Part shown: piece by piece, positions 34,775-43,346 of the stretch
How positions within the stretch are numbered: position 1 is the stretch's first letter
How the letters are laid out: each line of letters opens with the position of its first letter
NCBI GenBank assembly: GCA_001770725.1
Contig: MERU01000007.1
Span: 1-64,000, forward strand
Length of the DNA stretch: 64,000 bases
Origin: Burkholderiales bacterium RIFCSPHIGHO2_01_FULL_63_240
GTDB taxonomy: Bacteria > Pseudomonadota > Gammaproteobacteria > Burkholderiales > Burkholderiaceae_C
Direction: 5' to 3'
Notes under the pieces: model-generated
Told to the model about the DNA's origin: nothing
Databases searched by the model: none
The model's input: the letters and a program-made list of their open reading frames with translations, nothing else
Translations under genes and position numbers: made by a program

Positions 34775-36910
34775 TTGAACGTGACGCATCGCTGGTGGCC
34801 GTTTCGCGGCCGCTCTTCTTCGCGGGAGCAAGCCCCCGTCGACCCCGCCGCCCCCCTCGAGTCGCCGGCCGAATCGGCCGCGGTGTCGGCCGCGAGTGCT
34901 TTCCCTGGGCCTTTCCGCCTCTGGGTGGTGCTGGGCCTGACCCTGGCGCTGCTGGTGGCCTTGGGGCTGGTGGCCCTCAACCAGGAGGCCACCCGCCTGA
35001 GCCAGCCGGGTGCCCGTCAGGTGCTCGACGGTGCCCTGCAGCCCCTGACGCAGGCCTGGACCGTGCGAAGCGAGGGCCCGCGTTTCCCGAGTGATGCGGG
35101 TGGGCAACTCGTGACCCTGCCTGACGAGTGGGCGCGCTCGCAACCTGGCCACAAAGGTGCCGTCTGGTACCGATTCCACTTCGACCTGATCAAGCAGCCA
35201 GGGCCCGATCAGGTGCTGGGTGCGCTGATCGACCGGGCCTGCTCCAGCGTCGAGGTGCACCTCAATGGCGTGCTGCTTTACCGCAGTGGTCGCATGAGCG
35301 AGCCCTACACCCGCCAGTGCTTCAGCTCCCACGTGGTGGCGCTGACTTCCAATTTGCTGCGCGAGCGGGACAACAACCTGGATGTCCGGGTGGTGGGCTA
35401 CCCCATTGGCCATGTCAGCGCCCGCCAACGGGCGGGCGGCCTGGCCTCGGTGCAGGTCGGGTCGCTGGCCGAGGTGCAGGAAGCCGCCGAGGATCAGATT
35501 TTCTGGACGCTCACCCTGTCGCAGATCATGGGCGGGGTGCTGGTCGTCATGGGGGTGTTCGCCTTGGGGCTGGCCTGGGTGCGCAAACTCAACTACCTGC
35601 TGTACTTCGGTCTGTTGACCATGGGTTGGTCGGTGCTCACGGGGCGCTTCTGGCGCGGCGAGCTGCCGGTGCCCAACGACGCCATGGAGGTCTTCATCGC
35701 CATCATGATGGCGCCGCTCAACGCTTTTGCCGTCAAGTTCCTGCTCGGTTATGCCGGAGCGGGCGTGCGGCCGGGCAGCGAACGCGTCTGGGTCGACCGT
35801 GTGAACCTGCTGCTGTGGGCGCAATGCCTGCTGTTGCCGCTGAGCCTGCTGCTGCTGGGCGAGGAGCGCATCTTCCTGGTCTCGCGTCTGTGGTTCATGC
35901 TGTTCACGATCGAGCTGTTCGTGGCCATCGGTTATTTCCTTTGGCTGGCCGGCCAGGCGCGGCGCTCCGAGTTCTGGATGATGAGCGTGGCGCTGGGCGT
36001 GGTGGCGGCGGTGCTGGGCATCGAGCTGTCCTACCAGAATGGCCTCTTGCAAAGCGGCGGCCTGCACATCACCCACTTCGTGTTGCCGCTGCTGTACGCG
36101 GCGGTGGGCGTGCGGTTGATCCAGGTTTACGTGCGCGCTCTGCAGTCGGCCGAAGGTGCGCGCCAACACCTGGAACGCCGCGTGCAAGAGATCAGCGTGG
36201 AGATCGAGCGCAACTTCAACCAGATCGCGGAATTGCGCGTCGAGCAGATCGCCGAGAAGGAGCGCAAGCGCATCGCCGGCGACCTGCACGACGACCTGGG
36301 CGCCAAGCTGCTGACCATCGTGCACACCGCCGACAACGACCGCATTTCCACCCTGGCGCGCGAGGCCCTGGAAGAAATGCGCCTGTCGGTGCGTGGCCTG
36401 ACCGGCAAGCCCAGGGTGCTGTCCGATTCGCTGGCCGACTGGCGCAGCGAGGTGGTGCAGCGCCTGGGCGAGGCCGGCATCGAGTGCGAATGGCGCAACC
36501 CCAACGACGTCATCGAAGAACCCCTGTCTTCGCGCACCTACGTGCAGACGACCCGCATCCTGCGCGAGGCCATCAGCAACATCATCAAGCACAGTGGCGC
36601 CTCGCACGTGATCATTTCGGCCGATGTGGACCTGGAGCACCATGTCTTCACGCTGGTGATCCAGGACAATGGCCGAGGCATCCCGATGGAGCTGGATGGC
36701 CGCCTGGACCGCGGCCACGGCATGACCAGCATGAAGCACCGCGCCAAGCAACTCAGCGGACAGTGCCTGGTCGAGTCCGGGCCGGGGTTCGGCACCGTGA
36801 TTCGCCTGACCCTGCCGCTGGAAATCGCCGCAATGCAACAGGTCTTGCCGGTGCGAGGGCTGATGGAGGGCTTGTCTTCTGGCGCGCAGCCCGGTTCGCG
36901 TGGACAATGA
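34775..36910 (+). CDS. 7TM sensor histidine kinase (NarL-partner type)
   Basis: About 711 residues if the TTG at 34775 is the start (TGGAG 6 bases upstream); a GTG six bases later or one 45 bases upstream are alternatives. After TM1 (about 52-72) comes a beta-rich periplasmic domain (about 85-240) and then seven helices (about 245-450), the 7TMR-DISM layout. A coiled coil leads to a HisKA_3-type H-box, ERKRIAGDLHDDLGAK (phospho-His in LHDD), and an HATPase with 'EAISNIIKHSG' and 'DNGRGIP ... GHGMTSM'. Signal unknown. The response regulator follows after 43 bases. Confidence 0.87.
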   Translation: MNVTHRWWPFRGRSSSREQAPVDPAAPLESPAESAAVSAASAFPGPFRLWVVLGLTLALLVALGLVALNQEATRLSQPGARQVLDGALQPLTQAWTVRSEGPRFPSDAGGQLVTLPDEWARSQPGHKGAVWYRFHFDLIKQPGPDQVLGALIDRACSSVEVHLNGVLLYRSGRMSEPYTRQCFSSHVVALTSNLLRERDNNLDVRVVGYPIGHVSARQRAGGLASVQVGSLAEVQEAAEDQIFWTLTLSQIMGGVLVVMGVFALGLAWVRKLNYLLYFGLLTMGWSVLTGRFWRGELPVPNDAMEVFIAIMMAPLNAFAVKFLLGYAGAGVRPGSERVWVDRVNLLLWAQCLLLPLSLLLLGEERIFLVSRLWFMLFTIELFVAIGYFLWLAGQARRSEFWMMSVALGVVAAVLGIELSYQNGLLQSGGLHITHFVLPLLYAAVGVRLIQVYVRALQSAEGARQHLERRVQEISVEIERNFNQIAELRVEQIAEKERKRIAGDLHDDLGAKLLTIVHTADNDRISTLAREALEEMRLSVRGLTGKPRVLSDSLADWRSEVVQRLGEAGIECEWRNPNDVIEEPLSSRTYVQTTRILREAISNIIKHSGASHVIISADVDLEHHVFTLVIQDNGRGIPMELDGRLDRGHGMTSMKHRAKQLSGQCLVESGPGFGTVIRLTLPLEIAAMQQVLPVRGLMEGLSSGAQPGSRGQ

Positions 36911-36953
36911 GCGACAGTATTCTTTTCCGAAGCGTAGTGAGGCACCTGAAACC

Positions 36954-37616
36954 ATGAAGCAAATCCTCCTTCTCGAAGACCTGCCCGAAATCCGGGCCTG
37001 GCTGAAGACGCTGGCGCTGCAGGTGTTCCCGGGTGCCCAGATCAGCGAGAGCGCGCGCATCCACGACGCGCTGGAGCTGGTCAACGCCGTGCGCTTTGAC
37101 GTCGCCATGGTCGACCTGGGGCTGCCCGACGGCTCCGGCGTCGAGGTGGTGCAGGCCCTGCGCGAAAAGCAGCCCGACGTTCAGTCGGTGGTGGTCACCA
37201 TCCACGACGACGACGATCACCTGTTCCCCGCCCTGCAGGCTGGCGCCTTCGGCTACCTGCTGAAAGAACAGTCGCGCGAGCAACTCGCCGAGCAACTGCA
37301 GCGCATCGCCCAGGGCGAGCCGCCGCTGTCGCCATCGATCGCCCGCCGCGTGATCCAGTACTTCACCGCCCAGGCCCGCCTGCAGCCGGTTCAGCAGCCC
37401 GACACGGTCACCCCGCACGTGCAGCTGACCGACCGCGAAAACGAGGTCTTGCTGCGCGTGGCCAAGGGCTTCACGCTGCCGGAAATCGGCCAGCAACTGA
37501 ACCTGTCGCGCCACACCATCGCCGACTACGTCAAGCAGATCTACCGCAAGCTCAATGTGTCTTCGCGCGCCGAAGCCGCCCTGGAAGCGCAGCGCCTGGG
37601 CCTGTTCCGTCGCTGA
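36954..37616 (+). CDS. NarL/FixJ family response regulator
   Basis: A 220-residue regulator. Receiver domain (about 1-120): acidic pair in 'LLLEDLPE', phospho-acceptor Asp in VAMVDLGLPDGSG, conserved Lys in GYLLKE. LuxR-type helix-turn-helix (about 150-215): 'LTDRENEVLLRVAKGFTLPE' and 'LSRHTIADYVKQIYRKL'. ATG at 36954 is chosen because the receiver starts there. Cognate partner of the preceding kinase. The stop is 16 bases before ruvA, so ruvA may be read from the same transcript. Confidence 0.9.
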   Translation: MKQILLLEDLPEIRAWLKTLALQVFPGAQISESARIHDALELVNAVRFDVAMVDLGLPDGSGVEVVQALREKQPDVQSVVVTIHDDDDHLFPALQAGAFGYLLKEQSREQLAEQLQRIAQGEPPLSPSIARRVIQYFTAQARLQPVQQPDTVTPHVQLTDRENEVLLRVAKGFTLPEIGQQLNLSRHTIADYVKQIYRKLNVSSRAEAALEAQRLGLFRR

Positions 37617-37632
37617 TCGCCGCTGAACGTCG

Positions 37633-38208
37633 ATGATTTCTCGTTTGGTCGGCGTGCTCGCCGGCAAAGCCCCGCCGCACGTCCTCGTGGACGTGCACGG
37701 CGTGGGCTACGAAGTCCAGGTGCCGATGAGCACCTTCTACAACCTGCCCGAGACCGGTGGCCAGGTCACGCTGCTGACGCAGTTCATCGTGCGCGAAGAC
37801 GCGCAGCTGCTGTTCGGCTTTTTGACGGCGGGCGAGCGCGAGTCCTTCCGCGAGCTCATCAAGATCAGCGGCGTGGGCCCGCGCATCGCGCTGGCGCTGC
37901 TGTCGGGCCTGAGCACCGATGAGCTGGCGGCGGCGGTGTCGGCGCAAGACACCTCTCGCCTGGTCAAGGTGCCGGGCGTGGGCAAGAAGACGGCCGAGCG
38001 CCTGCTGCTCGAGCTCAAGGGCAAGTTGGCGCCCGCACTCGTCGCTCCCGGCTGGTCGGCCACCTCGGACCACCAGGCCGACATCCTGCAAGCCCTGATC
38101 GCGCTGGGCTACTCCGAGAAGGAAGCCCAGGCCGCGCTCAAGCAGCTGCCGGCCGACGTGTCGGTGAGCGACGGCATCAAGCTGGCGTTGAAGTCGCTGG
38201 CGCGCTGA
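37633..38208 (+). CDS. ruvA: Holliday junction branch migration protein RuvA
   Basis: A 191-residue RuvA of normal length. OB-fold N-terminal domain ('[12 protein letters not shown] ... [13 protein letters not shown]'), two helix-hairpin-helix motifs ([14 protein letters not shown] and [15 protein letters not shown]), and a C-terminal domain III after a linker (about 143-191) that regulates RuvB. RuvA tetramers bind four-way junctions and load the RuvB motor. ruvB and ruvC are not adjacent. Its 3' end overlaps the convergent PEP-CTERM gene by 32 bases. Confidence 0.95.
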   Translation: MISRLVGVLAGKAPPHVLVDVHGVGYEVQVPMSTFYNLPETGGQVTLLTQFIVREDAQLLFGFLTAGERESFRELIKISGVGPRIALALLSGLSTDELAAAVSAQDTSRLVKVPGVGKKTAERLLLELKGKLAPALVAPGWSATSDHQADILQALIALGYSEKEAQAALKQLPADVSVSDGIKLALKSLAR

Positions 38209-39025
38209 ACGCCTTTCGGCGGCGGCGCCCGCAAACCATCGCCACAGCGAGCCCACCCGCGACGAGCATGCTCCCGCCGGAGGCCTCCGGCACGGGCTGG
38301 GCCTGGTAGGTGTACTGCAGCGTCACGCTGCCTTTCCACTGGTTGAGCGGGTTGCGCAACTCATCCCAGCTGTCGTCGTTGCGCCAAGCCGTCATCTCCA
38401 TGATGGCGTGCTTGCTCAACTCGAGCTTGAGGTCAGGCGCCTGGACGAACAGGCTCGTGTCGGTCCAACGCCATTGGCGCTCGATGGGCGTGGCCACCGG
38501 GTGGTTCACCAGCATGTCGCATCGGCCCGCCCAGCAGTCGTCCATCTTCCAGTCCGACCAGCTCTGAACGAGCTCGCTCTTCGCCGTGGCGTCGAAGGAG
38601 AACCGCGTCTGGATGGTGGCCTGGAACTGCCCAGCCATGTAGACATCGCTGAGGACGCAGCAGTCGTACCCGGCGAATTGCACGTTGCTCGAGTAGGTTG
38701 AGCTCAGATTGGCCTGAACCCCGGTCAGCACGTAGTTCAGGTTCCCGACCTGAAAGCCAGCCAGTGCGCCGGCGAACTCAAGGGTGCCGTCCTGCTCGAC
38801 GGCCTGCATGGGCGGATTGGGGCTGAACCCTTCGCTTCGGCCAATGGTTGCGGCGGTGTTGGCGAGGTCGAACTGAGCGGTCTGCGTCCAGGTGATCACC
38901 GGAGCCTCTGCGCGAGAGGCGCTCGGCCAGACGCTGGCGAGCAGCAGCGGGATGCTGGCGATGAGCCTGGATGACGAAAAAGCCCCTTTCCTGGGGCGGC
39001 CGGTGGGCGTGTTTTGTGCCTTCAT
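38177..39025 (-). CDS. PEP-CTERM sorting-domain protein
   Basis: A 282-residue exported protein. The ATG at 39025 has AGAGAGG just upstream; a GTG two codons earlier is also possible. N-terminal signal peptide (to about residue 40, ending SRAEA). The C-terminus has VPEASGGS, a hydrophobic helix and then RRRRK, the tripartite PEP-CTERM signal that is processed by an exosortase (EpsH/XrtA type). The mature protein is beta-rich with paired cysteines ([11 protein letters not shown]), likely extracellular or EPS-associated. Function unknown. No exosortase or EPS genes are in the window. Confidence 0.8.
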   Translation of the reverse strand: MKAQNTPTGRPRKGAFSSSRLIASIPLLLASVWPSASRAEAPVITWTQTAQFDLANTAATIGRSEGFSPNPPMQAVEQDGTLEFAGALAGFQVGNLNYVLTGVQANLSSTYSSNVQFAGYDCCVLSDVYMAGQFQATIQTRFSFDATAKSELVQSWSDWKMDDCWAGRCDMLVNHPVATPIERQWRWTDTSLFVQAPDLKLELSKHAIMEMTAWRNDDSWDELRNPLNQWKGSVTLQYTYQAQPVPEASGGSMLVAGGLAVAMVCGRRRRKAFSAPATSTPA

Positions 39026-39182
39026 GTTCACCTCTCTTGGTTTGTGAAAACCAGGCTAAGCCTTTGCCGACGAGGGGCAATTGCGCTGCCTCAAGTTCCA
39101 GGCGAACCTGCTGGTTCAGATCGCCACGCCCGTGGGCTCGCGAGACCCTGGGGCGCACCTCAGGGTGGTGCATGATGGCTGG

Positions 39183-40043
39183 ATGCGTTCGATTCACTTT
39201 TGCCTGGTGTTCTTCTTTGCCCTGACCAGTGCTTCCGTGCACTCGGCATCCCCCACCGCGGCAGGCAACGCGCCCCGCCCCGTCGTGCGATCGGCGAAGG
39301 AGTTGTGCGTTCAGATGGTGCGGCGGCTGCCCAATGTCTCTCGCCCTTTGTGCGAACGCGCCGAACTGCAACCTGGACCGGGTGCCTCGGTTTTGGGGTC
39401 CGGGATTTTCCAGCGCGACGTGGTGTCGCCGCAGGCGCGCCTGAAGGTGCTGGTGGTCGGCGGCATCCATGGTGACGAGCCCTCGTCGAGCTCGCTGGTG
39501 CTGCACTGGATCGACCAGGCCCTGCTCACGCCCTCGAACATCCACTGGCGCTTCGTGCCCTTGATGAACCCCGACGGCATGCTCAAGGACCGGCCCACTC
39601 GCACCAACGCACGCGGCGTCGACCTCAACCGCAACTTCCCGACGCCCAACTGGGACAAGGAAGCGCCCAAGTATTGGGCCAAGCGCACCGGCTCCGACCC
39701 GCGTCGTTACCCAGGGCCCCAGCCCCTGTCCGAGCCCGAATCGAAATGGCTGCACGAAGAAATGGCGCGTTGGAAGCCCGACCTGATCGTGGCCGTGCAC
39801 GCGCCTTACGGGGTGCTCGACTTCGACGGCCCGCACGTGCCGCCGCAGCGCCTGGGGCGCCTGTACCTGGACCAGGTCGGCATCTTCCCGGGCAGCCTGG
39901 GCAACTACGGCGGGGTGCACAAGAAGCTGCCGGTGGTGACCATCGAGCTCACCAGCGCGCTGCGCACGCCGCAGGCCGCCGAGATGCGCCAGATGTGGCT
40001 GGACCTGCTGCGCTGGACGGCCGAGAAGCTGGGCGCGGACTGA
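39183..40043 (+). CDS. Secreted M14-family zinc carboxypeptidase/amidase (MpaA-like)
   Basis: 286 residues; ATG at 39183 gives a signal peptide (MRSIHFCLVFFFALTSASVHS). Zinc ligands are in GGIHGDEPSS (His, Glu) and VHAPYGVLDFDG (His); substrate-binding 'ARGVDLNRNFP' (Asn-Arg) and the catalytic Glu in VVTIELTSALR are all present. Closest in type to murein peptide amidase MpaA, but with a signal peptide, so it likely trims peptidoglycan peptides in the periplasm rather than recycling them in the cytoplasm. Divergent from the PEP-CTERM gene. Confidence 0.82.
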   Translation: MRSIHFCLVFFFALTSASVHSASPTAAGNAPRPVVRSAKELCVQMVRRLPNVSRPLCERAELQPGPGASVLGSGIFQRDVVSPQARLKVLVVGGIHGDEPSSSSLVLHWIDQALLTPSNIHWRFVPLMNPDGMLKDRPTRTNARGVDLNRNFPTPNWDKEAPKYWAKRTGSDPRRYPGPQPLSEPESKWLHEEMARWKPDLIVAVHAPYGVLDFDGPHVPPQRLGRLYLDQVGIFPGSLGNYGGVHKKLPVVTIELTSALRTPQAAEMRQMWLDLLRWTAEKLGAD

Positions 40044-40062
40044 CCCGCAGGCGCTTGAGCGC

Positions 40063-40078
40063 CCGGGTCAGCACCCGG
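40063..40078. terminator. Short hairpin between convergent genes
   Basis: CCGGGT-CAGC-ACCCGG lies in the 36 bases between the convergent peptidase and hybrid kinase genes, beside a second small hairpin GGCGC-TTGA-GCGCC (40050-40063). Together they could serve as a bidirectional terminator, although T-runs are missing. Confidence 0.4.
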
Positions 40079-40079
40079 C

Positions 40080-41801
40080 TCAGCGCGTGGGTGGCGCCGC
40101 CTGCTGCGTCGGCAGGGTCGACAAGATGCCCAGCAGGCGGGGGATCTGCAGCGGCTTGACCAGGTAGTGGTTGAAGCCGGTCTGCAGCGCGCGCGCGATG
40201 TGGTCGGGCAGGGCGTCGGCGCTGAGCGCCAGCAGCGGCAGCTTGCGGAAGTCGGTCTGTGCGCGCAGCTTGCGGCACATGTCCAGGCCCGAGCCGTCGG
40301 GCAGGTTGATGTCGATGAGGGCCACGTCCGGGCGGTGCGACTCGATCGCGGCCATGCCTTCGGCGGCGCTCTCGGCCGAGAACAGGCGCACCTGCGGGTA
40401 GGCGGCGAACACGGCCTCGACCAGGCTGCGGTTGAGCGCGTTGTCTTCCACGTGCACGATGCGCAGCGGCGGCAGCATGACGGCGGGCTCCTGGCCACGC
40501 CCCACCGGGCGGCCCACGCCCTGGGCTTCGGCCAGCGGCAGGTGCAGCGCGAAGACGGAGCCGTGGCCCAGGGTGCTGGTCACCTCGATGCGGCCATGCA
40601 TGAGCTCGGCCAGGCGCTGCGACACGGCCAGGCCCAGCCCGTTGCCGTGGTGGCGCCCGCGCGACGAGTCGAGCCGCGTGAAGGGCTGGAACAGGCGGGG
40701 CAGGTCGCTCTGGTCGATGCCGAAGCCCTGGTCGCGCACCTCGACGATGCCCATGCGGTCGTCGGGAGCGGGCTTGCCGGTCAGCCACACGGTCGAGCCC
40801 TCGGAGCTGTACTGGATGGCGTTGCGCACCAGGTTCGTCAGGATGGAGCGGGTGTGCTGGCCGTCGGCCCAGGCGGTCATGGGCGGGCAGTCGATCACCA
40901 GGGTGATGGACTGTGCCTTGGCCTCGTCTTCCAGGGCGGCACGGATCTCGCGCAGCAGCACGGCCACTTCCACGCGCTGCGGGCGGATGCCCACGGCCTT
41001 GTCGTCGAGCTGGGCGAACTCCAGGGCCTGGTCGAGCAGCGACAGCATCTGGTGACCGGCCGTGGCGATGTGCTGCAGGTGTCGGCGCTGGCTTTCGGGC
41101 AACTGCTGCAGGTCGGCCATGTCGAGCAGCTGTGTGAAGCCCAGGATGGCGTTGAGCGGCGAGCGCATGCTGTGGCTCATGCGGCCCAGGAACTCGACCT
41201 TGCCAGCCAGGGCGACCTCGGCTTCGAGGCGTCGGGCGTGCTCGGCCTCGGCGCGGCGCGGCTCGGTGATGTCGGTCAGCACCTCGATGTAGCGGCTGAT
41301 CTGGCCTTCCGGGCCGTGCACGGGCTGCACCGAGCGGCGCACCCAGAAGGGCTCGCCGTCCTTGCGGTGGTGGCAGACCTCCAGGCGCTCGACGCTGGCG
41401 CCCTGGGCCAGGTTCTGGTTGATCTGGGCCACGACGGCGGCGTCGGTGTGCGGGCCGCTGAGCAGCTCTTCGGGCAACTGGCCGTGACACTCGGTCAGGG
41501 TGAAGCCGGTCAGCCGAGTGAACGCCGGGTTGACCCAGCTGATGCAGCGGTTGGCGTCGCAGATCAGGATGGCGTCGGTGACGCGGTCGGCCACCAGGGC
41601 CAGCTCCTGGTTGGTGGCCTGGGCGCGCTGCAGGGCGGTCTGCAGCTGGCGCATCAGTTGGGTCTGCTGGTCCAGGGCGTCCTGGCGGGTGTGCAGTTCT
41701 TCGAGGAGGCGTTGGTTGTCGTCGGACATGGACTCGGAGATCCCCATGGGCAGGGAACGACGTGGTGCGTCGGCGTTGCGGGCGGGCAGGATCTGGGGCA
41801 T
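40080..41801 (-). CDS. Soluble hybrid histidine kinase (PAS-HisKA-HATPase-REC)
   Basis: 573 residues from ATG at 41801, preceded by GAGGAG at ideal spacing (an upstream ATG at 41888 is less likely). N-terminal coiled coil (about 25-70), PAS (about 75-190, 'DAILICDANRCISWVNPAF'), HisKA with FLGRMSHSMRSPLNAILG (phospho-His), HATPase with 'NLVRNAIQYS', 'VRDQGFGID' and 'GNGLGLAVS', and a C-terminal receiver (about 450-565) with VALIDINLPDGSG. No membrane helix, so it probably senses a cytoplasmic signal. The H-box variant SHSMR (usual SHELR) is a minor oddity. No output partner nearby. Confidence 0.9.
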   Translation of the reverse strand: MPQILPARNADAPRRSLPMGISESMSDDNQRLLEELHTRQDALDQQTQLMRQLQTALQRAQATNQELALVADRVTDAILICDANRCISWVNPAFTRLTGFTLTECHGQLPEELLSGPHTDAAVVAQINQNLAQGASVERLEVCHHRKDGEPFWVRRSVQPVHGPEGQISRYIEVLTDITEPRRAEAEHARRLEAEVALAGKVEFLGRMSHSMRSPLNAILGFTQLLDMADLQQLPESQRRHLQHIATAGHQMLSLLDQALEFAQLDDKAVGIRPQRVEVAVLLREIRAALEDEAKAQSITLVIDCPPMTAWADGQHTRSILTNLVRNAIQYSSEGSTVWLTGKPAPDDRMGIVEVRDQGFGIDQSDLPRLFQPFTRLDSSRGRHHGNGLGLAVSQRLAELMHGRIEVTSTLGHGSVFALHLPLAEAQGVGRPVGRGQEPAVMLPPLRIVHVEDNALNRSLVEAVFAAYPQVRLFSAESAAEGMAAIESHRPDVALIDINLPDGSGLDMCRKLRAQTDFRKLPLLALSADALPDHIARALQTGFNHYLVKPLQIPRLLGILSTLPTQQAAPPTR

Positions 41802-41986
41802 GGCGGGCTCCTCGTTTTCCTTGTGACCGTGGTTCACCCTTTCGATGGGGTGATTTCCCGAGCGAACCATGTTAGGTAATTTCGGCACGCTTGACCATCC
41901 ATGTCAGGCCGGGCTTACCCGTGCTTTCAATTCAGGGATCATGTTGCGAGTAGGATGGGGTCAATTTTGCACAATCGAACACCGCC

Positions 41987-42472
41987 ATGACCACTGCCTA
42001 CGACTTCGCAGCCACCTCGATCACCGGTGAGACCGTCAAGCTCGGTGAGCTGCGGGGCAAGGTGATCCTGATCGTCAACACGGCCAGCAAGTGCGGCTTC
42101 ACACCGCAGTTCGAGGGGCTGGAGAAGCTGTGGCAGGCCCGCAAGGACCAGGGCCTGGTGATCCTGGGGTTCCCGTGCAACCAGTTTGGCTCGCAAGACC
42201 CGGGCAGCGACGGTGAGATCGCGTCGTTCTGCCAGCTCAACTACGGCGTGAGCTTCCCGATGATGAGCAAGGTCGACGTCAACGGGGCCGGGGCGCACCC
42301 GCTTTACCAGTGGCTGGTCAAAGAAGCGCCGGGCATCCTGGGCACCAAAGCCATCAAATGGAACTTCACCAAGTTCCTGATCGGCCGCGATGGCCGGGTG
42401 CTGGGCCGCTACGCCCCCACCGACAAGCCCCAGGCGCTTGACGCCGACATCGCCAAGGCGTTGGCTGGCTGA
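41987..42472 (+). CDS. Cytoplasmic glutathione peroxidase family protein
   Basis: A 161-residue GPx of normal length, no signal peptide. Peroxidatic Cys in NTASKCGFT, Gln in GFPCNQFG and the Trp/Asn in IKWNFTKF form the catalytic tetrad. Expected to reduce hydroperoxides with thioredoxin or glutathione. Compared with the periplasmic paralogue at 6357 it keeps the CNQFG motif. Stands alone, divergent from the hybrid kinase (185-base intergenic region). Confidence 0.92.
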   Translation: MTTAYDFAATSITGETVKLGELRGKVILIVNTASKCGFTPQFEGLEKLWQARKDQGLVILGFPCNQFGSQDPGSDGEIASFCQLNYGVSFPMMSKVDVNGAGAHPLYQWLVKEAPGILGTKAIKWNFTKFLIGRDGRVLGRYAPTDKPQALDADIAKALAG

Positions 42473-42487
42473 TCGCTGCTGGTGATC

Positions 42488-43186
42488 TCAGCGCACGCCG
42501 ACTGTGCGTGCGTACTGAGACAGGATGCTGCCCAGGTCCTGCTCGTCGCGCCGCCCCTTGGGCAGCAGCGCGCGTTGTTCGATGCCTTCGAGGTGCGAGG
42601 CCATGAGGCGCGTGGCCTCGGCGGCGTCGAGTTTGGCGAGGGCGTCGATCAGCAGGCGGTGTTCGTTGACGGCGCAGTCCGACGAGTGCGGGCGGCCGTA
42701 CACCGCCAGGATCAGCGAGCAGCGCGTGGTCACCTCGGAGAGGTAGCGGGTCAGCAGGGGGTTGCCGCTGAGCTCGCCCAGCAGGGTGTGGAACTCGCCC
42801 GCCAGCCGGATGGACACGTTGGCCTGGCCTGAGGCGGCCGCGGCCTGTTCCTGGCCCACGTGGGCCTCCAGTGGCGCGCGCCAGGCCGCCTGCCAGCGCT
42901 GACACACCAGACGCACCACCTCGGCCTCCAGGCAACGGCGCACCTCGAACACCGCGCGGGCTTCGTCCAGGCTGGGCTGGGCCACCGTGGCGGTGCGCTT
43001 GTTGCCCATCTCGATCAAGCCTTCGGAGGCCAGGCGCGCCAGCGCGGCGCGCACCAGGGTGCGGCTGATCTGGAATTGCTCGGCCAGCGGGTCCTCCGGC
43101 AGCTTGGTGCCGGGCGTGAGCGCCTGTTCCATGATGGCCTGGCGCAGGGCCAGGTAGGCGACGTCGGCTTTCTGTGAGAGGCGCAT
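42488..43186 (-). CDS. GntR family regulator, FadR/FCD subfamily
   Basis: 232 residues from ATG at 43186 (MRLSQKADVAYLAL); upstream codons are part of the intergenic operator region. Winged helix-turn-helix at about 8-75 ('LPEDPLAEQFQISRTLVRAAL'), then the all-helical FCD ligand domain (about 85-215) with His-rich 'EFHTLLGELSGN' and 'EHRLLIDAL'. Family members bind small organic acids or nucleobase derivatives. Divergent from the BMP binding-protein gene, which it probably represses. Confidence 0.88.
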   Translation of the reverse strand: MRLSQKADVAYLALRQAIMEQALTPGTKLPEDPLAEQFQISRTLVRAALARLASEGLIEMGNKRTATVAQPSLDEARAVFEVRRCLEAEVVRLVCQRWQAAWRAPLEAHVGQEQAAAASGQANVSIRLAGEFHTLLGELSGNPLLTRYLSEVTTRCSLILAVYGRPHSSDCAVNEHRLLIDALAKLDAAEATRLMASHLEGIEQRALLPKGRRDEQDLGSILSQYARTVGVR

Positions 43187-43277
43187 GGCCGGATTGTGCC
43201 TTGTTGCCGAGCAGGTCGACCTGCGCACCGCTTTGATGCACACGACATGGCACAAGCATTGCATGCATGAATCATCA

Positions 43278-43315
43278 ATCACGTATACATGATTTAAGAT
43301 TGAAGGATACGTGAT
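43278..43315. promoter_or_regulatory. Candidate GntR operator between the regulator and transporter genes
   Basis: ATCACGTATAC (43278-43288) and GGATACGTGAT (43305-43315) form an inverted repeat with one mismatch, 16 bases apart. The first half is itself centred on the palindrome GTATAC, a feature of FadR-type operators. AATCAT/ATGATT half-sites overlap it. The block is AT-rich in a GC-rich context and lies upstream of both divergent genes. Confidence 0.55.
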
Positions 43316-43346
43316 GCGATGCCAACCCTTGTCCATGGAGTCCGTC

